A stretch of DNA of 33,146 bases from the NCBI GenBank assembly GCA_025201865.1, contig MU602699.1, positions 15,400-48,545 on the forward strand, written 5' to 3'. This document shows, one piece after another, positions 11,030 to 18,005 of the stretch. The position numbers and the translations under genes were made by a program. The notes beneath the pieces are model-generated. The model saw only the letters and a program-made list of their open reading frames with translations. It made no database searches and was not told the DNA's origin. Within the stretch, counting starts at the first letter, position 1, and each line of letters begins with the position of its first letter. This DNA comes from Ramicandelaber brevisporus (taxonomy: Eukaryota; Kickxellomycota; Ramicandelaberales; Ramicandelaberaceae).

Positions 11030-11692
11030 TGCTCTCGTGTTTGTTTTGTTTTAGGGATAGAGTGTAGTGGCGATCGCGGTTTCTGCTGCTGTTGTTAGCT
11101 TTGTTGTTGTTGTTGTTGTGTATGCTGGAAGGAAGGAAGGAAAACAATCAGCAGTCAAAACATGCACGCGATTAAGCGTTGGTCAGCTAGGCCGCCGCTG
11201 CTGCCACCAAAACAGCCAGCATGAGAAACCCAAACTGTTCGAGAAATTTCGCTATTCGAGAGCTTAATCGAACTGAATTGGACTGGATAGGAATCTCGAG
11301 GAACCTCAAGGAACCATAGAGTTTGTGTACAAGGGACGGCGAGTATCTGTGTCGGAAATGGAGTTCTGTTGTCGATGGTGCAGTCGGTCGGTTGTCGATG
11401 AAACGCGAGTCTGGGTCACTGCACTGAATCACAAATAGCACTCATACCCGCACACACGCATGCGCACACACCGCACACCCGCACACCCGCTCACAGCAGT
11501 GAGAAGTTGTGCACCAGCGTTTGTTAGAGTTTCCTCTCTTTTATTTTCCCTTGCACCTCAGCCTCCTGGTTTGCTTTGCTTCACTTACTTGCCCTCTCCT
11601 TTCTTTCCTGAAGTCGTTCTTTATTTAGCTTCTTTGTGAGTTTCCCTTTTTCATTTCTTTTTTCATTTCTCTTTCTTGCTTGTTTACACAAT
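11030..11692. promoter_or_regulatory. Divergent promoter region between Cyp40 and the Ala/Glu-rich gene
   Basis: This 663-bp divergent spacer contains a perfect heat-shock element (11238-11250), a (GTT)n run at 11101-11119 that is a CAA-rich leader on the minus strand, and a CA/CACCCG-rich patch at about 11448-11495. C/T-rich sequence precedes the + strand start at 11693. No gene is seen in it. Confidence 0.5.
11238..11250. promoter_or_regulatory. Heat-shock element, perfect three-unit (TTCnnGAAnnTTC)
   Basis: The bases read TTC-GA-GAA-AT-TTC, three alternating inverted HSF1 pentamers with correct spacing. A further TTC half-unit follows after a gap near 11255. It is about 209 bp upstream of the Cyp40 start. 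Cyp40 genes are known HSF1 targets, so the position makes biological sense. It could also act on the divergent gene at 11693. Confidence 0.75.
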
Positions 11693-12943
11693 ATGTCCGC
11701 CGTTGAAGAGACCTCCGCTACTACCACCGCTGCTGTCGTGGCCGTCGAGCCAGCTCCAGCAGCTCCAGCTGAGGCTACTGCTGCACCAGCCGAAGTCGCT
11801 GCCGCTGCTGCCGCTGCTGCGCCAGTTGCTGCTGCCGTTGCAGATGAGAAGCCAGCTGAAGCCACCGTGGCTGCCACTGAGGCTGCCGTTACCGAGGAGA
11901 AGCCAGTTGAAACCGAGGCTGCTGCTCCAGCTCCAGCTCCAGCTCCAGCTGTCGCTGCTGAAAGTACGTTTGTTTCACCCACTTGTTGCTGGGCTGTTTT
12001 ATGGTCACTCTTCGTCATCAGCTTTCGTGCGACTCGAACTGGCCTGAGTTTTTGTTGTTTACATTGACTGACATCCACTCACTGCTCACCGCCTATCATG
12101 TTACTGCAACTTGCGTCTGCATTCCGTGATTAACACTCGAATATTGACCATTGACCATTGAATGTTGATACAGCATCGACGACAGCCGCCGAAGCTGCTC
12201 CAGCAGAGGCCGCTAAGGTTGAAGAAGCCAAGGCCGCTGAAGAGCCCGCTGTAGCCAAGACCGAAGAGGTTAAGGCTGAGGAAGCACCAGCCGCTAAAGT
12301 CGAAGAGGCAAAGGCTGAGGAACCAGCAGCCGCAGTTGCAGTTGCAGCTGAGGAACCAGCGAAGGCCCAGGAGGTCGCCGCTGCTGAGACCACTGCCCCT
12401 GAGGCTGCAAAGACCGAAGAGACCCCAGCCCCAGCTCCAGCTGCTGTAGAGACCAAGGCTGAAGAGCCAGCACAGCCTGCTGCTGAGACTCCAGCTCCAG
12501 CTGCTGCTGCCGCTACCGAAGAGGCTCCAAAGGCTGATGTGACTACTGCTGCTACTACCACTACCTCCGATGCTGCCCCTGCTGAGCAGGCTAAGGCGGA
12601 GGATGCTAAGCCAGCCGAGGAACCAGCTAAGGCCGCAGAGGAACCAGCCCCTGCTGCTGCTCCAGCTGAGACAGCCACTGATGCTGCTCCAGCCGCAGCT
12701 ACTACTGAGACGACCGAAATCGCAGAGGCTGCCCCAGCCGCTGCTGATAACGCTACCAGCACTACCACAGCAGCCAATGATGCCGCAGCCAGTGCTACCG
12801 CCGATGCACCAGCAGCACCAGCAGCAGCACCGGCGGCAGCTGATGAGAAGTCCGAAGCCAAGCCAACTCCAGAACAAGCCAAGCCGAAGAAGCAATCTAA
12901 GCTGAAGAAGTTCCTTGCCAAGGTCAAGAAGTTCTTTGACTAA
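11693..12943 (+). CDS. Ala/Glu/Pro-rich low-complexity protein with basic amphipathic C-terminus (two exons)
   Basis: Exon 1 is 11693-11963 and exon 2 is 12174-12943, joined in phase 1. Together they give 1041 nt, or 346 residues. The protein starts MSAVEETSATTTA and consists almost wholly of Ala, Pro, Glu, Lys and Thr. KVEEAKAEEPA-type and PAPAPA-type repeats recur, with no cysteine and no signal peptide. The last ~20 residues are very different: lysine-rich with alternating hydrophobics (KLKKFLAKVKKFFD), and they look like an amphipathic membrane- or acidic-surface-binding helix. Codons are of the GCC/GCT, AAG, GAG type, suggesting high expression. An AATAAA at 13062-13067 lies about 120 bp past the stop. 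I do not recognise a family. The upstream frame also remains open 5' of 11693 but lacks an ATG. Confidence 0.75.
11964..12173 (+). other. Spliceosomal intron (210 bp) in the Ala/Glu-rich gene
   Basis: The donor is GTACGT directly after GCTGAAA and the acceptor is ATACAG at 12168-12173. A TTAAC branch-site candidate lies at 12130-12134. Splicing converts a phase-1 remainder (A) plus CA into ACA (Thr) and joins two frames of identical Ala/Glu-rich character. Between the sites the sequence loses that bias and the exon 1 frame ends at a stop. It is the only clear coding intron in the window. Confidence 0.88.
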
Positions 12944-13321
12944 ATGATCAACTAACTATTCTCCCTCTTTCTTTTCTTCTATATTCCCCGTTATTGTTAG
13001 CTTCCCGCCTGTCGTAATCATCATTACTTTTTACATTTTACAAGTCACATTCTTTCTATACAATAAAGAAAAAAGAGTATTTTAACACAGCTGGCTCTCT
13101 CCGTCATTATTAGTAATAGTTAATACACGAGAGACGAGAGGAATGTACACAGCGTCAACAGCGAGGCAACCTGCAAGTGAACGAATGGGTGAGCGAGTGT
13201 ATGCAGATATCTTTCGTTCCTATCCTTCTTTTCCTGCTGTGGCAACCCTTCCAAGCTCATTACACATATACCACACACACTACTTAATTTTTTTTTTGTA
13301 AAGCAGTATACATACTCCAAG
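12944..13321. other. Intergenic region with polyadenylation signal
   Basis: This holds the 3' region of the Ala/Glu-rich gene, with AATAAA at 13062-13067 followed by an A-rich stretch. The presumed promoter of the Q-rich gene follows, with a T10-type tract and CATATACCACACACAC just upstream of its ATG. No gene is seen. Confidence 0.5.
13062..13067 (+). terminator. Polyadenylation signal AATAAA
   Basis: A canonical AATAAA lies about 120 bp after the stop at 12943 and is followed by an A-rich stretch. It is the likely cleavage/polyadenylation signal of the Ala/Glu-rich gene. Confidence 0.6.
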
Positions 13322-13954
13322 ATGAAGCGCACAAGACCAATTGATGACGACGGCTACTCCCCCGCCAGCGAGGCTCCGACAGCGACAGCAGCCATAACGG
13401 CCAGGCTAGAGCCTCTTAGCCTGAACAGTAACAGCGAGGGCCGGCACGAGCGATCACTGTCAGCATCAAGTTCTTCAAGTAGTGGCAGTAGCAATAATGA
13501 AAGTCACATTAAAAGGCTGCGCCACGAGAGCTTTGAAGCTACATCGCTAGGAATGGGCCAGGCTCAATTTGAGTCCTATCTTGCTGCATCACAGGCAAGA
13601 ATGGCTCATCATCAACATCTCGACCAGCTTCAAAAGCAACAACTAGAACAACAAGTGCAAGGACAAGGGCAAGAGCGAGAGCATCTATGGCAACAGCAAC
13701 AGCAACGGCAACAGCAACGGCAACAGCAACAACGACAACAACAACAACACAAACATCCAGATTCGCAGGGATCATCGCCATCATCAGCCTCGATATCATC
13801 GCAGAATACTCGATCAGAAAAAGATGGGAGTGAGCATGCAGATAGCCAGCAAGCCTCAGGATCAAATTATAGTCGGATTAATGCCATTCTTGCCGATTTA
13901 CATCGTCAGCGCTTGAGGAGATTAGAGCAACAGCAGAATGAATCTCACCATTAA
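13322..13954 (+). CDS. Gln-rich hypothetical protein, probably nuclear
   Basis: The 210-residue product is not recognised. It opens with MKRTRPIDDDGYSP, a basic patch followed by acidic residues, and has a second basic patch (HIKRLRH, about 63-69). A serine-rich segment lies at about 46-61. A Gln/Arg-rich tract at about 103-145, encoded by CAA/CAG, is followed by a Ser-rich stretch. The C-terminus (SRINAILADLHRQRLRRLEQ) looks like a short charged helix and may be the conserved functional part. There is no signal peptide or membrane span. The two basic patches could be nuclear localisation signals. The N-terminus is faintly like nuclear akirin-type proteins (KR near the start, then SPAS), but I do not claim homology. 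Confidence 0.6.
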   Translation: MKRTRPIDDDGYSPASEAPTATAAITARLEPLSLNSNSEGRHERSLSASSSSSSGSSNNESHIKRLRHESFEATSLGMGQAQFESYLAASQARMAHHQHLDQLQKQQLEQQVQGQGQEREHLWQQQQQRQQQRQQQQRQQQQHKHPDSQGSSPSSASISSQNTRSEKDGSEHADSQQASGSNYSRINAILADLHRQRLRRLEQQQNESHH

Positions 13955-14299
13955 TCTCTAATGTTTACACGCGAGCGCTTTCTATATATATATACCTTTC
14001 TATCAGCTATACTCCTATTTAATTTTTTGATTCATTACTTTTTGTTTCAACTGGGATGTGTTTATTACCTTCATTGTGTGTTTATGGATGTGTTTTGAGA
14101 TGGGTAGATGAGGATGTACATACACTAATTATTAAAAGAACGAACGAGCGAGGATGATGGACCTAATACGCAATAAAACTCGAGCCGATATCTCAGGTAA
14201 AGACGACAGCGTCTACTGCTTCTGCTGTTGCTGCTTCTGTTGTTGCTTCCATTGCTGCTTCAGTTGCTGCTGCTTCTGCTGTTACTGTCACTATCACTC
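13955..14299. other. Convergent 3' intergenic region with CTG/TTG low complexity
   Basis: This lies between the 3' ends of the Q-rich gene (+) and the Cmc2-like gene (-). It contains a short TATATATATA run near 13983 and an AATAAA at 14172-14177 that could polyadenylate the + strand transcript. A CTGCTT/TTGTTG low-complexity tract spans about 14213-14290. No gene is seen. Confidence 0.5.
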
Positions 14300-14608
14300 T
14301 TACTGTTCTTTGGTTTCCTGCTGTCTCCGTCTCTCGTTTGCAGCAGTTGCAGCAGCCAGAATCTTTGCGCGCTCTTCGTCGATAGTCTTAGCAGTCTCTT
14401 CGTATCTCTTTCGTCTTTCGCCAGCCTTTTCAAAGTTACGCTGACGCACCACAAGGAACTCCTTTGTTAGACAGCGATCGAGCTGACGCTTGGCCTCGTT
14501 GCACGCACCGAAAAAGCGAGCAACTCTCGCCTCGCTGTGACATTGCTGAAGTGCTAGAATAACCTCCAGGCAGTCGGAATGGTTGTGAAGCTCAATATTT
14601 GGATGCAT
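14300..14608 (-). CDS. CMC2: Cmc2-like twin CX9C mitochondrial protein (cytochrome c oxidase biogenesis)
   Basis: The 102-residue protein starts MHPNIELHNHSDC, close to the MHP start typical of the family. It has two CX9C motifs, C13-x9-C23 and C36-x9-C46, forming the helical hairpin that is oxidised in the mitochondrial intermembrane space by the Mia40 relay. Between them is the family signature RFFGACN. Cmc2 helps assemble cytochrome c oxidase. The C-terminal half is a charged, probably helical tail (NFEKAGERRKRYEE onward) ending in low-complexity Ala/Arg/Gln. No targeting presequence is expected and none is seen. It is divergent from the gene at 15049. Confidence 0.85.
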   Translation of the reverse strand: MHPNIELHNHSDCLEVILALQQCHSEARVARFFGACNEAKRQLDRCLTKEFLVVRQRNFEKAGERRKRYEETAKTIDEERAKILAAATAANERRRQQETKEQ

Positions 14609-15048
14609 TTGCTATGGTAGACGCTGCTGATGAAGGAACAAGGTTGTGTATGTGTATGTGTGTATGTGTGTATGTGTGTATGTGTGTGTGCTTTTTTTGC
14701 CAGCTGATTTTCGTCAACCGGAGCAGATTTGCTCAACTGCCGAAAAGTATCCCCAGAGTCTTGGGGCAGCTTTCTGAAAGGAGCAACTGAACCACTCATA
14801 CAGCTCATCACAATAATAATAAAAACACAGTCATTCTTCTCTCTTTCTCTCCCGTTCTGCCTTGTGGCATTTCATCACGGCCTGCCTTCTGTTAGAATAG
14901 TCGTTGCTACTGGTGTTGTTGTTGCTGTTAGCGTTATTGTTGTTAGTATTGTTGGTGTCTCCCATCTGTGTGCTCTTCGACATCTCAGTTCTTCTTTCGA
15001 CCAACCGCCCAGCCTCCAGCACATACATACACGCACACAGAGAGATAA
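14609..15048. promoter_or_regulatory. Divergent promoter region between Cmc2 and Tvp15 genes
   Basis: This 440-bp spacer between two divergent starts contains a GTGTAT/GT microsatellite (about 14644-14691), AATAATAATAA near 14812, and GTT-rich low complexity around 14905-14955. No gene is seen. It presumably carries promoters for both flanking genes, but I see no classical TATA box. Confidence 0.45.
14644..14691. repeat. GTGTAT / GT microsatellite
   Basis: An alternating purine-pyrimidine tract of TGTATGTG units ends in pure GT. It lies in the divergent Cmc2/Tvp15 promoter. Confidence 0.75.
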
Positions 15049-15522
15049 ATGGCCCTCGAGAACTCTTTGCCCTCCAAGCTGTTTCGGCTCTGCAACGTTA
15101 TCGCCGCCATATTCCTCGTGGTCGGTGCTGCAGCCTTCTTCAAGAACCCCACATTCCAAGGCGTCATCATCGCCGTCTACTCTTGCATTTTTGCTGCATT
15201 CATCATCTTCTTGGAATGGAAGGCTCTGCCCGTTGTTATCGATTCCGTCCCATTCATGTTTAGCTATGTTGGTCGTGGACTGTTTTATATATTCTTAGGA
15301 TGCATCAATCTGGGCAATTCAACCTTGAACAATGTATCGGGTGCGTTTATCATTGTTTGTGGAGTTCTCGAATTGATCTTCTTTGCGCTGACAAGAGAGA
15401 AGCCGGATCACTATCGGTTCATAATGAGAGACCATCAGGATCTGCTCAGAGGCAATGGAGTCAGTGTCGGGCCGAATACTGGACCACCGATTGAAGGTGC
15501 TCCTCCTCTTAATGTTGTTTGA
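15049..15522 (+). CDS. TVP15: Tvp15 / COPI-associated Golgi membrane protein
   Basis: The 157-residue protein has four predicted membrane spans, at about 12-31, 36-54, 69-88 and 95-115. They are linked by very short loops and followed by a cytosolic tail. The pattern LFRLCNVIAA near the start, a FLEWK loop after the second span, SYVGRGLFYIFLG in the third, and GAFIIVCGVLEL in the fourth match the COPI-associated protein family, whose yeast member is Tvp15 of late-Golgi vesicles. Its molecular activity is not well defined even in yeast. Both termini should face the cytosol. Length and topology are normal for the family. Confidence 0.85.
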   Translation: MALENSLPSKLFRLCNVIAAIFLVVGAAAFFKNPTFQGVIIAVYSCIFAAFIIFLEWKALPVVIDSVPFMFSYVGRGLFYIFLGCINLGNSTLNNVSGAFIIVCGVLELIFFALTREKPDHYRFIMRDHQDLLRGNGVSVGPNTGPPIEGAPPLNVV

Positions 15523-15703
15523 AACAAATAATAGCATTAAAAGCAGTTGTCTACACTCTCCTACTCAATGTATAATTTATGCCTCACTGTCTCCTCCCCC
15601 ATTTAGTTGTCCTCATGTTTATTTAAAGTTCCTTTTTTGTTCCAAATGTCTTTTGTTTTTTTACTCATGTTAGGTAAGAATGCATATAATTCTAAATCTA
15701 AAT
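15523..15703. other. Convergent 3' spacer between Tvp15 and Rrp46 genes
   Basis: This short AT-rich spacer serves both 3' ends. It includes a TAAATCTAAATCTAAA micro-repeat near 15692-15708. No gene is seen. Confidence 0.4.
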
Positions 15704-16438
15704 CTAAACTTGATGAGTATGTTTGATACGGTTCTCAATGGCAGTGCGCATGAATGCATGGATCCGCTCAGCCGCCGTCCGACATGCCTCTGCCGCAGCT
15801 TGATATTGCTCCATCGAATACACACCACGCGACTCATTGAATGCAATTCTGTTATTGTCAATCGATCCCGTCTCTTTGGCCGCTGCACTCTCAAACACAA
15901 ACGTATGCACTGAGCTTCCACCACTGCTTGGATCCCTTCTGCAGTTTTCGATTTCCTCGGCTGTTGGATCCAATACAATTTGAGACTCTCCTTTGTTCGA
16001 GCCAAGTACAAGACAAGTCACTGCAGCCACCACAGTTCTCATTGCAATTCCCGCATCTAGCAGTGCCAGCATTGCCGAATTCACCGCAGCTGCAAAAGTG
16101 CATCCATCATCACACCGCACCTGCAAATTGACTTGTACCAAACTTCTCGGATACTGCTCGCTCAACACACATCCATTAACAATGTGACGAATGTTATGCT
16201 CGACAAAACGATCGGCTGTCGAAGGTGTGCCGGTGGCTGGGCGGTGGTTGATTTCGAGAGCAGCGCGGTTGTAGAGTTCATCGCGAAGTCTGACTTCCAT
16301 GGGACCGTTTACTGAGCACAGAACGGAGGTACGACCGAGATCAAACCGTCCAGACCCATCAGAGCGGTATAAAAGACCCTGGGCAGCGTATAATGGACGC
16401 AGCGATTGAGGCGATCTGTTGTCAAGACGTGTTGTCAT
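15704..16438 (-). CDS. RRP46: Exosome core subunit Rrp46 (RNase PH family)
   Basis: The 244-residue protein is an RNase PH-fold ring subunit of the RNA exosome, which degrades and processes RNA 3' ends in nucleus and cytoplasm. Family features run in order. RPLYAAQGLLYRSDGSGRF is the first strand and loop (14-32), and GRTSVLCSVNGPMEV follows at about 35-49. NRAALEINHRPATG lies at 57-70, and YPRSLVQVNLQV at about 96-107. DDGCTFAAAVNSAMLALLDAGIAM lies in two parts at 110-133. As in eukaryotic Rrp46, the ring subunit is expected to be catalytically inert. A loop at about 157-190 (EEIENCRRDPSSGGSS) is longer than usual. The C-terminal helix ends near residue 240. The start Met is the first in frame. 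Confidence 0.92.
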   Translation of the reverse strand: MTTRLDNRSPQSLRPLYAAQGLLYRSDGSGRFDLGRTSVLCSVNGPMEVRLRDELYNRAALEINHRPATGTPSTADRFVEHNIRHIVNGCVLSEQYPRSLVQVNLQVRCDDGCTFAAAVNSAMLALLDAGIAMRTVVAAVTCLVLGSNKGESQIVLDPTAEEIENCRRDPSSGGSSVHTFVFESAAAKETGSIDNNRIAFNESRGVYSMEQYQAAAEACRTAAERIHAFMRTAIENRIKHTHQV

Positions 16439-16790
16439 TAACTTGCGATTCTTTTTTCTTTTCTTTTATTTTTTTTTTGCACTTTATTTCAGCGAACTTG
16501 GAACAATGCAGTTTCAAAGTTCACTTATTGACGATTTGGAATCCAGTGCCAACAACGAATACACATGTGTGTCAAAGCATCGTGTTTGCTATGTTTACGG
16601 CTTTCATGTCTAAATGTGTGTAATAGTAGCAGTACCATCTCACGAAGAACCGCACATCCTCAACATTTTGTGTACCAATACGACAACAGCACACAGTGGA
16701 ATCTGGCTGACTTGCAATTGAAAGAGAGCAGGATTTGGAACAGGAGCATCCACAAACCAGGAGAACGAGGTCCAAAGAAACCAAAAGAGT
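16439..16790. other. Upstream region of Rrp46 and spacer to the tRNA
   Basis: A long T-rich tract (16450-16480) sits just upstream of the Rrp46 start, reading as poly-A leader on the minus strand. The rest has no recognisable coding content. AAAA at 16783-16786 reads TTTT on the minus strand and is the likely Pol III terminator of the tRNA gene. Confidence 0.45.
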
Positions 16791-16862
16791 GGGCCTGACC
16801 GGGGATTGAACCCGGGACCTCTCCGACCCAAACGGAGAATCATACCGCTAGACCATCAGGCC
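16791..16862 (-). tRNA. tRNA-Pro (anticodon UGG)
   Basis: Read on the minus strand, a 7-bp acceptor stem GGCCTGA pairs with TCAGGCC and is followed by discriminator C. The A box (TGGTCTAGCGGTA) and B box (GGTTCAATCCC) are intact. The anticodon stem CTCCG/CGGAG encloses the loop TTTGGGT, giving anticodon UGG for proline codons CCA and other CCN by wobble. There is no intron. The gene is 72 nt without an encoded CCA. A TTTT run follows 4 nt after its 3' end. Confidence 0.96.
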
Positions 16863-17110
16863 GTGTTCTGTTTTTCGTTTTTTGGCTCTGAGCTTCCATT
16901 TTTATAGCCGTTGATTGCTCTTGAGCTTCGCTTGCTCTGCTCTTTGTTCCTTGAGTGGCCATAGAGCAATGCTATGGATGTCTTTAAAGTAAGTTTCAGT
17001 TTAAAAACAGCTTTGTTGAAGTATATGTATCACATTCTCACAGTACCTATTCGAATTATAGTCATTTTTGAACAAAAGAGGAGATTTAAAAGGGAAAGTG
17101 AGATGAGTTA
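16863..17110. other. Spacer between tRNA-Pro and the Did2 3' end
   Basis: This AT-rich spacer contains the 5' flank of the tRNA gene and the 3' region of the Did2/CHMP1 gene. No gene or clear signal is seen. Confidence 0.4.
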
Positions 17111-17854
17111 TTACATGTTTCTGAGCATTTCCAATCGACGCATCAGGTCAGATTCAGCTGCCTTACCGCTGGCTGGTGCACCAGTTGATGTGGCTGCTGC
17201 AGTGGCTCCCGAGGCAGCAGCAGCCGCTTGAGGCTGTGCAGCAGTGTTGTGGGCAGGAGCATCGCCATCGGCCGCAATGAGCTGTGGTTGATTGTGAGCA
17301 GCGGCTACAGTTTGAGCCTGCATTAATCCGGGCACACTGGATGGCAATGCAGCCTCGCCGAGTCGCATGTTAAGTTCAATGCCCGCTTCATCTGCAACTT
17401 GCTGCATCAGCAAATCAACCTCACTCTGCGGCATGGTTTGCGCCACAGTTTGGCCCATTGCTCTCTCCATGTAGTCGGTCTGTACATCCATCTCCTCAAA
17501 CTGAGATTCAAACTTGTCCATCAACATTGCAATCTTATCCAGGTTTAATGAATCCAGCGCCTTGTCCATATTCTTTACCACTCCAACCATGCTATTAGTC
17601 ACTCCTCGCATCATGATTGTAGTCTGCACTTTGGAAGCTGTGGCATCAACTCTTGAAGAGAGACGAAGCAAGTTGAGGGACTCATTCTTTTTGCGAATAG
17701 CGTTGGCTGCGTAGATGCGAGCTCCCTCGAGGTTGCCCTGCTGTATGGCCTTTTTGAGCTTTGTGCGTTCGTTGCCTTCATCTTTGGTGCACTTCTTGGA
17801 CTCTTTCTGGAGTCTCTTTGCCGTAAACTTGAGGTTGAACAGGACGTTCTCCAT
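17111..17854 (-). CDS. DID2: ESCRT-III-associated protein Did2/Vps46 (CHMP1)
   Basis: The 247-residue product begins MENVLFNLKFTAKRL, matching the CHMP1 N-terminal helix. Other family segments follow: ARIYAANAIRKKNE (45-58), SRVDATASKVQT (67-78) and EVDLLMQQVADEAG (145-158). The C-terminus has a MIM1 motif with Leu237, Arg240, Leu241, Leu244 and Arg245, the binding site for the Vps4 MIT domain. The protein recruits Vps4 and helps disassemble ESCRT-III at endosomes during multivesicular body sorting. Length exceeds the usual ~200 because of an Ala/Gln-rich linker (about 176-232) before the MIM. The frame stays open upstream of 17854, but family alignment fixes this Met as the start. It is divergent from the gene at 18006. 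Confidence 0.94.
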   Translation of the reverse strand: MENVLFNLKFTAKRLQKESKKCTKDEGNERTKLKKAIQQGNLEGARIYAANAIRKKNESLNLLRLSSRVDATASKVQTTIMMRGVTNSMVGVVKNMDKALDSLNLDKIAMLMDKFESQFEEMDVQTDYMERAMGQTVAQTMPQSEVDLLMQQVADEAGIELNMRLGEAALPSSVPGLMQAQTVAAAHNQPQLIAADGDAPAHNTAAQPQAAAAASGATAAATSTGAPASGKAAESDLMRRLEMLRNM

Positions 17855-17960
17855 CTGTATGTCTATCTGAGGGAGGAAAGAAAAAGAATAGCGATGATAG
17901 ATTGAGTTGTTGAGCTGTTGATGAACGCGAGTCGAGTTGAGGGCTTGGCGTGTATGGTGG

Positions 17961-17980
17961 TTGTCGTTGTTGTTGTTGCT
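17961..17980 (-). promoter_or_regulatory. CAA-rich leader element upstream of Did2
   Basis: On the minus strand this reads AGCAACAACAACAACGACAA, about 107-126 bp upstream of the Did2 start. It resembles CAA-rich leaders at three other genes in the window (Cyp40, the TPR protein, SMC4). It may be unstructured 5' UTR. Confidence 0.35.
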
Positions 17981-18005
17981 GTAATTGCCGAGCTGAAGGC
18001 GAGAA

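Noticed and set aside
12101..12927. Two long minus-strand frames opposite the Ala/Glu-rich gene (Ser/Gly/Trp-rich and Ala/Ser-rich)
   Set aside because: They are complements of GCN/GAR codon repeats and carry no independent coding signal.
16366..16373. TATAAAAG on the + strand
   Set aside because: It lies inside the Rrp46 coding region, where it encodes Leu-Leu-Tyr on the other strand, and no + strand gene follows.
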